Of a stretch of 61,103 nucleotides of DNA, positions 51,043-57,884 are shown in pieces. The stretch spans positions 1 to 61,103 of the forward strand of contig JABHEG010000101.1 in assembly GCA_018676675.1 (NCBI GenBank), read 5' to 3'. The translations under genes were made by a program, and so were the position numbers. The notes below the pieces were generated by a model that was not told where the DNA came from, did not search any database, and saw only the letters and a list, made by a program, of their open reading frames with translations. The first letter of the stretch is position 1. Every line of letters begins with the position of its first letter. The DNA is from Lentisphaerota bacterium (lineage in GTDB: Bacteria; Verrucomicrobiota; Lentisphaeria; Oligosphaerales; JABHEG01).

Positions 51043-53016
51043 TCATCGGGCATCCCGATGGGCATCTGGCTTGCCCCCCGATTCGGCGCCTCTTGAGGCC
51101 GCCCGTTCGCGTCCGCCGGGCCAATTCCGGAAGGTGTTGTTCTCGAGCGTCACACTGGAGAAGTTCACCAGTCGGATGGCACGCACGCCGGCCGTCATCC
51201 TGGCGGGCGGGATGAACTCGTTCCCGGTAACACGCACGTCGGACACATTCCGGAGGAAGATCGCATGCACGGGATGCTCGGACAACTCCCTTGATCGATT
51301 CTCAACCGGGACGCGCGCGGTGGTGTCCCACTTGTCGAAGTGGTTACGCTCGATGCGTATGTTCGCAATCCCGTTCCAGCCAGCTTGATGGCTGATGTCT
51401 TCGTCAGCCCCGCGTGTCACTTCGATACGGCCGTTCATGCGTGCTGCAATGATCCCGAAGGGCTGGGCGTTCTCCGCGTGCCAACAGTTCTCAAACCGAT
51501 TGCCGACAATCTCGATGTTCCTCGGGACGGCTCCGCTCTTGTTGTCGAAGTAGTTGTCCGAGTTGACAAGGTAGATCGCGGCGTTCTGGGAACGGACAAA
51601 GCGATTGGACAGGATCGAGCCATCCGCTCCTGAACAGAGGACGCCCCAACGCCGGTGGTCCGTGAAGGTGTTGTCCCGAAGAACGAATCCATTGCATTGG
51701 TTGCTCAGGTTGTAGATCCAAAACGTGTCGTTTGCCGCTGGCACCGAAAGAGGAGGAACGAGCTCGACATCCTTGTCGCCCCAGGGCCATTCGCTGGAAA
51801 CGGAGGCTACCTCATGCTGGGAGACCAGGGCGCGTCGACTCATGTCGTAAACCGCGAGCCTGTCGCCGGGTAGAACCGAGAACCACCCCTTGAGTGCACC
51901 GATGCGGCAGAGGCGTTCCCGGTCCTCTGATGTTGCTTTGAGGAAGCCAACGGTGTTCTTCAGCACCACGGCGTCGTCACCGATCCCTCGGAACTGGCAC
52001 CGTTCGATCCAGGGGCCATTGCGCTGGTTGGTGGTGAAGATGCCGTCCGCGGTCGAGGTGAAAAGGTCACTTCCAGTGGGACGAACCGTAATCCCCACAT
52101 AGCATGTTCGCTCGCTGAATTGATCTGCGAAGACGGAGCCGGGCGAATGGTTGATCTCGATGTCGCGGTAGACCAGCGTGTGACATCGAGTGGCGTAGAA
52201 CGCACCGCGCCCGTCGGTTCGCCCGAGAAGGGCCAAACGATCGTTGACTTCGAGGACGCGTCGCAAAGGGTCGTTTTCGTACGCTCCATGAAGTCGACCG
52301 TGGTCCATTGTCGTGGCGAAGCGCAGGCGATAGAGCCTGTTGCCGAGGCGGGTGGGTGGCTTCGGTCCCTTGAAGCTGATCGTCGTGGGGCATCCAGGCT
52401 TCATGCCCCACGAGCCGTCCGGTTGCCGGCGCATTGCGATGGCCCACTGGTACTGCGCCGACGCAAAGCGTGGGCTGTCCGGAAGCAGATAGCCCGGCTC
52501 AATTCTCACTTCGTAGAATCCGCGACTTGCGTCAACGATCCGCGTGACAACGCCTTGGGTGATGTTCTTTGGGTCATACGTGAGCCGGAAGTCCCGCAGG
52601 ATCACGTTGCGTGCCTGGGAGACGGTGAGGAAGCGGGACCACGAAGTGACCGTGAAACTGCATCCCCGACCGTCGAACACCAGGTTCTGCGGTATACTGC
52701 TCCCCTCTGTTAACCCGATCTTCAGGACGGTATCTCCATCGCGCGCTCCCACCTGGTAATTGGCTCCGGGAACGAACTCCAGCCGCACTGTGTGATCATC
52801 GGACGACTGCTCGACTGCTCGATCGATCCACTCCTGGATGCTCTCAGTCGATGCGCCTGCCGGGACTCGCAATACCACGGTGTCCCCAATCGAGATGGTC
52901 TCGGGTGGCGAGAATCCGTTGAGCAACTCGCTCTGCGCGAATACGAATGCAGGCAGCACGGCGATCATCACGAACGCGGACCGATAGCCTACTTTCATTC
53001 GAGATCGGGTGTTCAT
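51043..53016 (-). CDS. Secreted right-handed parallel beta-helix protein
   Basis: A 657-residue secreted protein (signal peptide YRSAFVMIAVLPAFVFA). Beta-helix rungs are clear: NVILRDFRLTYD, TLVYRDIEINHSPG, WIERCQFRGIGDDAVVL, NIEIVGNRFENCWH, NIRIERNHFDKW, DVRVTGNEF, SVTLENNTFRNWPGG. The fold is used by pectate lyases, polygalacturonases and other polysaccharide enzymes; no family-defining catalytic set is obvious. ATG 53016 is chosen over GTG 53022 and ATG 52998; none has a good ribosome site. A MITE begins 14 bases upstream of the start, so the native leader has been replaced. Confidence 0.82.
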   Translation of the reverse strand: MNTRSRMKVGYRSAFVMIAVLPAFVFAQSELLNGFSPPETISIGDTVVLRVPAGASTESIQEWIDRAVEQSSDDHTVRLEFVPGANYQVGARDGDTVLKIGLTEGSSIPQNLVFDGRGCSFTVTSWSRFLTVSQARNVILRDFRLTYDPKNITQGVVTRIVDASRGFYEVRIEPGYLLPDSPRFASAQYQWAIAMRRQPDGSWGMKPGCPTTISFKGPKPPTRLGNRLYRLRFATTMDHGRLHGAYENDPLRRVLEVNDRLALLGRTDGRGAFYATRCHTLVYRDIEINHSPGSVFADQFSERTCYVGITVRPTGSDLFTSTADGIFTTNQRNGPWIERCQFRGIGDDAVVLKNTVGFLKATSEDRERLCRIGALKGWFSVLPGDRLAVYDMSRRALVSQHEVASVSSEWPWGDKDVELVPPLSVPAANDTFWIYNLSNQCNGFVLRDNTFTDHRRWGVLCSGADGSILSNRFVRSQNAAIYLVNSDNYFDNKSGAVPRNIEIVGNRFENCWHAENAQPFGIIAARMNGRIEVTRGADEDISHQAGWNGIANIRIERNHFDKWDTTARVPVENRSRELSEHPVHAIFLRNVSDVRVTGNEFIPPARMTAGVRAIRLVNFSSVTLENNTFRNWPGGRERAASRGAESGGKPDAHRDAR

Positions 53017-53029
53017 TGCCACTTTGCTG

Positions 53030-53310
53030 CTAGTACCAAGCTGTCGAAGTCAGAGTACACCTGATTGCCGCCATTGCGGCTGTGGGGGTGCTCCGTCGCC
53101 AGACAGGCATACCTGGGGTATGTCTTCCTGGCGGCGGAGTGAGCCCACACCACAAGGGCAGCAAGCGCTTCGCGCCGAGTCGGTTCCGCGCGAGAGCCGC
53201 CCCGCCGGGAAACGACGATGCTACGGCATCGCCTCTCGCCCGGCGGGGCTCCTCTCATCCCGGAGCCGTCCTCGTCAGGGCGTACACTGACTTACGCAGC
53301 TTGGTACTAG
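53030..53310. mobile_element. 281-bp MITE-like element with ~29-bp terminal inverted repeats
   Basis: Left end 53030-53060 begins CTAGTACCAAGCTG and right end 53282-53310 finishes CAGCTTGGTACTAG. Inner parts continue to match (AGTCAG, GTAC) with a few mismatches. No coding capacity was recognised inside. A small palindrome GGCATACC...GGTATGTC sits near the left end (about 53105-53122), as in the second MITE at 57472. It lies 14 bases upstream of the beta-helix gene start. The rest of the gap to 53493 holds one REP-like motif and no gene. Confidence 0.75.
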
Positions 53311-53410
53311 ACGTCCCGCATCACGGTCGGCGCGTACGGGACATACCATGCATGTGGAGGCGCCCCCGTGTCTCCATTCTTCAGCGATTCCGCGGAATCT
53401 TGATGGAATT

Positions 53411-53423
53411 TGGGGGACAGTCC
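53411..53423 (+). repeat. TGGGGGACAGTCC REP-like motif
   Basis: AATTTGGGGGACAGTCC is the characteristic end of another common RAYT-associated REP family; a CCCCC stretch follows at 53430-53433, allowing a short hairpin. Assignment is from memory of the motif. Confidence 0.35.
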
Positions 53424-53492
53424 GAATGCCCCCAGGCTTCCCTGTAGTCCTGACCGAGACCGAAGAAGGACGTTGCAGGTGTCTTCAACGGG

Positions 53493-54539
53493 TTAGTCGA
53501 CGGGCTTGACCTTCGGGTCTGGTACCGGGCCGTCTCCATGCATGATCAGGTCCTCAGGGTACTCGGGCTCGGAACTCCAGTCAACGGTCCAGGGCTTCCG
53601 GCGACGGAACTTGTCTTTGAACTTGTTCTCAAGTACACCGCGACTCTCGAGCGTGATCATGCAGGCACGTGTACAGCCCCGTGCGCCGCACACGGCTTGG
53701 CCGGTATTGTAGAGATTACGCGGTTTCTTGACGAACGGCGTCCACGGACTGCGCGCCACGTTCTTCCCAAATGTCGACGGCATGTACTGGTCGTTCTCGG
53801 ACAGCGGTTCCTCGGTTTCGAGGCCGCCACGAAACGCGATGCTGCAGGCTTTGCAGTCGATATCGGCCCACTCTACCTCGTGTCCCGCCAAGGTGACCTT
53901 GATCGTGTCGGTCGGGCTGATGGCCTCTCCCGGGCAGTCCTTGACGCAGGCCATGCAGCGGTTGCAGAGCTGCGGTCCGTCCGTGTCGGGGTAGAGCGGG
54001 TCCGGCTCCAATTCGGCGTCCGTGATGATGATGCCTACGCGTTGTCGCGGTCCGAACTGTGGGGTCAGCAGCATCTTGCTGTAGCCGATCTCGCCGAGGC
54101 CGCACAGGAATGCCGCGATACGCAGGTGGATCATGACGTCGGGAGCCGCGCGCCCAGGCGCCACCGGCCTGGAACTAAGGCGACCGAAGCCTTCGTTGTC
54201 GATCATGCGCCAGTCACTCTGGTGTCCCATAGGCACTGCCTCGAAACCATCGTCCTCAATCATCTTGCTGAGGTTGATCACGGTCATGGGCATGTACAAG
54301 TAGGTAATCCCCCCGTAGCCCATGGCCGAGTAGTTGCTGAAGAAGGTGCCTTCTTCGATGCCGCGCAGGCTGCCACGCATGACCCGGAAGGCCATGGCGA
54401 TCACGGAGCGCGCTTCCGGCATGATCTGCCGCGGATCCATTTGGGTCGGGGCGCCTTCCCAACGTTCGATGTTGCCGATGCCAACGGCATCCGCACCCAT
54501 GGCTTTGGCCATCTTTTTGATGTCTTCTGAGTTCAGCAT
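53493..54539 (-). CDS. QueG/reductive-dehalogenase-like protein with 4Fe-4S motifs
   Basis: A 348-residue protein with AAGGAG before the ATG. The N-terminus (ADAVGIGNIERW, ARSVIAMAFRVMRG) and the segment GLGEIGYSKMLLTPQFGPRQRVGIIITDAEL match the epoxyqueuosine-reductase (QueG)/reductive dehalogenase-related fold. CNRCMACVKDCP binds one 4Fe-4S cluster, and further cysteines (CKAC, CGARGCTRAC) probably a second. QueG itself makes queuosine in tRNA using cobalamin; this protein is diverged and shorter, so it is more likely an uncharacterised iron-sulfur reductase. It is flanked by glycan genes on the same strand with 59 bases to the upstream gene. Confidence 0.82.
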   Translation of the reverse strand: MLNSEDIKKMAKAMGADAVGIGNIERWEGAPTQMDPRQIMPEARSVIAMAFRVMRGSLRGIEEGTFFSNYSAMGYGGITYLYMPMTVINLSKMIEDDGFEAVPMGHQSDWRMIDNEGFGRLSSRPVAPGRAAPDVMIHLRIAAFLCGLGEIGYSKMLLTPQFGPRQRVGIIITDAELEPDPLYPDTDGPQLCNRCMACVKDCPGEAISPTDTIKVTLAGHEVEWADIDCKACSIAFRGGLETEEPLSENDQYMPSTFGKNVARSPWTPFVKKPRNLYNTGQAVCGARGCTRACMITLESRGVLENKFKDKFRRRKPWTVDWSSEPEYPEDLIMHGDGPVPDPKVKPVD

Positions 54540-54598
54540 GGTGGTCTCCTTTGGGTAGAGGGGCAGTTATCAATCATTGGTCCGTGTAACGCCCCCCC

Positions 54599-57418
54599 CT
54601 ATCGGATCTCGAGGACAGTTGCGTCACCAGCGGGTAGCGTGACCGTGAAGGCGACCTGCCCCTCGCGGCGCGTGACCTCAAGGGGAAGCGCGGTTACCAG
54701 GTCACGAATGCCCTTCACTTGTTCGGCACCAAGGCGCGTTACGTCGACTGAAATCGTTGCCTGCATCGGTTCAGACCCTTGGTTGTGAACGCTGAACAGG
54801 AGCGGCAGTGTCGTGCCGAACCGCTCGACGCTCACCGTTTCCGCATCGGCTTCGGCCCACGGGACGGGCTCCCAGCCGGCTGCGGCCATGCGCCGCAAGA
54901 TGGGCACATACTTGGCGTAGAGCTCGGCCGTCTCGCTGCCCAGCCGGAAGCGCTTGTCGCCTCCGTATCCGCCCGGCAGTACGCCCATCGGCAGGTGAGA
55001 CTTGATGAACGGCTCCTTGTAGTGCTCGGGCTTGACGGGGAGTGTGACTACTTGTTTGCGGTAAGCCAGCACGCGTGCCGCCGGGGCGCTACGCTCCAGG
55101 CCCCACTCCAGGCCATTCATATCCAGGAGATGCTGCGCGAACGGGAACGGCTGGCGTCCGGTGTTCGCTATCAGCCATTTCCCCTCGGCTTCGAGACGAC
55201 GTTTCAGTTCCCTGACCCACTCGTACACAATCGTGTCACCCACAATGACGGGTCGAAAATCCGCGGTCGCGAATGTGGCGGGGAAGTCGGTCCAGGCCAG
55301 GTGCTTCCGGGAGAAGTCCAACGAGGCGGCGTTGGTGAAATAGTTATCCAGCCCGAACCCGTCCAGCTCCGCACCCGCCCGTCGGTACTTGTCGACAATC
55401 GGGCTCAGGACACGGTCGAGTAGGAACTGCCCGTAGCCGCCCGGAATATCAGGGTCGATGTTGGCGAAGCACCGGCCGGTCCACCAGTCTTCGCCCCCCC
55501 AGTCTTTGCGATTCACCAGGTAGCCCACCTGGATGTCGCCGTGCGAGTTGAGCGCGGCAGACGCCTTAACCGCCGCAACAGAGTCCCTCAGCCACGTTTC
55601 GGTGGCCTCGCGTCCCCTCGACTTCTCCCGGGACAGATAGCGGCGGCGTCCGGTCGCCGTCTCGCGTGCGGACAGCACGTGCGAGCGCGGGTCAGCGGCG
55701 TCGAGCAGACGACGCATGGCCGCGGCCGCCTCGGATGCATTGGGACGGCGGTTGAACTGCCCCACATCGGCGAAATACCGGGCTGAGTCGGAATAGAGGA
55801 ACGAGTACAGGCCGTTCGCATCGTCGAAGGCGATGGCTTCAGGCCCGCTTGGTCCCCAATGGTACAGGAACCCGAGAGCGTCGAGGTTGGCCATGCCGGC
55901 GCAGGTGCCCCAGCAGACCCAGCCACCGTCTTGGGGCATGCGTTTCGTGAAGAACTGCGGGAACAGCCGGTAGTACCGGGCCACCGCCGAACGCAACCCC
56001 CAGCGCGGGTCGCAGCGATAGACGACGAACGTGTACGTGGCGCGGTTCGGGAACTTCGCCGTTGCCGGTGTCAACCCCAGATCCACTGCCAGGAAGAACC
56101 GACGGCAGGCGGGGGCCGCAGCGAGGCGGTGGCAGAGGGGGTAATCCATCGGTATCGCCAAGGCCGGACACTGTTGCCCGGACACACACGCGAACGGGTA
56201 GGTTGAGTGGCGACCGTTCGCGCCGGCGGAGACACGCCCGCGAGCACCCAACGTCCGGTTGCCGGTGGCGGGTCGCTGGGTGACGATGTCATCCCACCAC
56301 AGGGCTTCACCCACCGGGAACGGCAGCACGAAATAGACCGTCACCGCACGGTCGGTCGGTCTCTCGTTCCTAACCGTGACTTCTACGCCGATGTGGTCGG
56401 CGGCGGGGGTGTATTCCGCATGCACTGAGAGGTCGAGGTCAGTCGCATTGTAGTCGGCGTGAACATCGTCGCCAACGGTCCGGGTGTCTCCCGTGAGGGC
56501 GATGAGATCTGAGTCCCTGGCGACATCACGGACGTAGAACCCCATCAACGTCGGATCCTCGGTTTGGTCGAGCCGTTGACCGTCGCAATTTACCTTGACC
56601 AGCTGCCCCGCTTCCGACAACCCCAGCTCGAGGCCGTCCTGCGTTGCGAGCATATGGCTGACCTGCCCGCGGACCGCCACAAGCTGCTGGCGCGGGGTGG
56701 GTCGGAGATCGAAGTCCACGAGGTGCTGACCGGTCTGGAGCGCGCGCAGGAAACGCGGCGTCAACGGTGCCTCCGAGACAAACGGCGGAATTTCTTTGGG
56801 GAACAGGATCCCCTGGTCCTCCGATAGGTCCAAATCGAGTCGCCACCAACCGGCCTGGCCTGGCCCAACCGGACAGGTCACAGACACCTTTTCGTACTGC
56901 GGCAGCTTGCGGTTCAATGCCTCGCCGCCGTCAGGCCGGAGTAGTTTCATGGTTGCCGATTCACCGTTGAACGTGAGCCGCAGTTCCGGCAGCGACCCCG
57001 GCACATGCACGTACAGCGGTCGCGCGTGGTCGATGACATTGAGCTGGCGGGTCGCGCTGATGTCAACGGCCCATGCGGCGCCCTGGATATCGAGGCGGAA
57101 TGCGTTCTTGCCGGGATTGCAGTCCAGCACATAGAGGCCGTCCTCCCGCGGTTTCAGCGTGAACTCCCGCTCCTCCCCGGGCTCCAGTCGCCCCTGGGCC
57201 GCGGATCTGCCGTCGGGCCCATACATCCGGTACGCCAGCGCATCCGGGTAGCCGAGGCTGGCGCGGATTGCAGTGGCTGTGAGGCGGATTTCCTGGCCGG
57301 CCCGGGCCTCGACGTACAACACGTGATGCTTGCGGAAATGGGTTGACGCGCCGGTCGAGGTCGCCGCTCCCGCGCTCAGGGCGATCAGGATGAGGCTGAC
57401 GGTCAGTGGACGGATCAC
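54599..57418 (-). CDS. Large secreted glycosidase-like protein of unrecognised family
   Basis: A 939-residue secreted protein. GTG at 57418 is preferred because AGGAG lies 8 bases upstream and the first residues form a signal peptide (IRPLTVSLILIALSAGA); an upstream GTG at 57442 lacks this. N-terminal beta-rich domains (to about 300) are followed by a beta-supersandwich-like region (HIGVEVTVRNERPTDRAVTV) and a barrel-like C-terminal part with WVCWGTCAGMANLD, ELDGFGLDNYFTNA and HLLDMNGLEWGLERS. Acidic residues in DGFGLDNY and NGLEWG are candidate catalytic groups. I do not recognise the family; the layout resembles the DUF6259-like protein at 25540. Confidence 0.72.
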   Translation of the reverse strand: MIRPLTVSLILIALSAGAATSTGASTHFRKHHVLYVEARAGQEIRLTATAIRASLGYPDALAYRMYGPDGRSAAQGRLEPGEEREFTLKPREDGLYVLDCNPGKNAFRLDIQGAAWAVDISATRQLNVIDHARPLYVHVPGSLPELRLTFNGESATMKLLRPDGGEALNRKLPQYEKVSVTCPVGPGQAGWWRLDLDLSEDQGILFPKEIPPFVSEAPLTPRFLRALQTGQHLVDFDLRPTPRQQLVAVRGQVSHMLATQDGLELGLSEAGQLVKVNCDGQRLDQTEDPTLMGFYVRDVARDSDLIALTGDTRTVGDDVHADYNATDLDLSVHAEYTPAADHIGVEVTVRNERPTDRAVTVYFVLPFPVGEALWWDDIVTQRPATGNRTLGARGRVSAGANGRHSTYPFACVSGQQCPALAIPMDYPLCHRLAAAPACRRFFLAVDLGLTPATAKFPNRATYTFVVYRCDPRWGLRSAVARYYRLFPQFFTKRMPQDGGWVCWGTCAGMANLDALGFLYHWGPSGPEAIAFDDANGLYSFLYSDSARYFADVGQFNRRPNASEAAAAMRRLLDAADPRSHVLSARETATGRRRYLSREKSRGREATETWLRDSVAAVKASAALNSHGDIQVGYLVNRKDWGGEDWWTGRCFANIDPDIPGGYGQFLLDRVLSPIVDKYRRAGAELDGFGLDNYFTNAASLDFSRKHLAWTDFPATFATADFRPVIVGDTIVYEWVRELKRRLEAEGKWLIANTGRQPFPFAQHLLDMNGLEWGLERSAPAARVLAYRKQVVTLPVKPEHYKEPFIKSHLPMGVLPGGYGGDKRFRLGSETAELYAKYVPILRRMAAAGWEPVPWAEADAETVSVERFGTTLPLLFSVHNQGSEPMQATISVDVTRLGAEQVKGIRDLVTALPLEVTRREGQVAFTVTLPAGDATVLEIR

Positions 57419-57471
57419 AACACGTGCTCCTGCAGTGTACACAAAGAACGAACAGGGAATCTCTTCCCGGC

Positions 57472-57793
57472 TAAGGGTCGGCGCGGAAATAACTTCACAT
57501 TTTGCTGCTGTTCATCTTGGTTTCTGGGAAGGCGCAAGCGAGCGGGCATACCCGAAGGTATGTCCCGAGTGAAGCAACGCCGCCAGAGAGCAAGAGGGAC
57601 GCAGCCCGTACGGGGCGGGGCGGCGGCCAGCCATCTGCGGCGTCTGACGCTTCGCTGCAGCCCTGCAGGCTGCCCGTCTCGCTACGCTCGGCTCTCGTGG
57701 CACACATACCTCGGTATGCGTATTCCTCGTGCCTTGCATCTGGCCAACCGGCGCTCCCGCCAAAATGCAAAGTTATTTCCGCGCCGGCCCTAA
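57472..57793. mobile_element. 322-bp MITE-like element with 33-bp terminal inverted repeats
   Basis: The left end (57472-57504) reads TAAGGG, then CGGCGCGGAAATAACTT, then CATTTTG. The right end (57761-57793) is its reverse complement with about three mismatches. Two internal hairpins, CATACC-GGTATG types, lie near each end (about 57549-57566 and 57705-57720). No coding capacity was recognised. It occupies most of the 466-base gap between two same-strand genes and may separate their transcription. Confidence 0.8.
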
Positions 57794-57884
57794 GGAAGGG
57801 TAAGGAGGATAGCGGGGTATGGTTGTGGATGCAAGGAATTGGGCAATCCCCAGAAGCATCCCAGTCTGCAACCGGAACATGCCC

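Noticed and set aside
53493..54539. Genuine QueG (epoxyqueuosine reductase)
   Set aside because: Family resemblance is partial, the cysteine layout after the first cluster differs, and there are no tRNA-modification neighbours.
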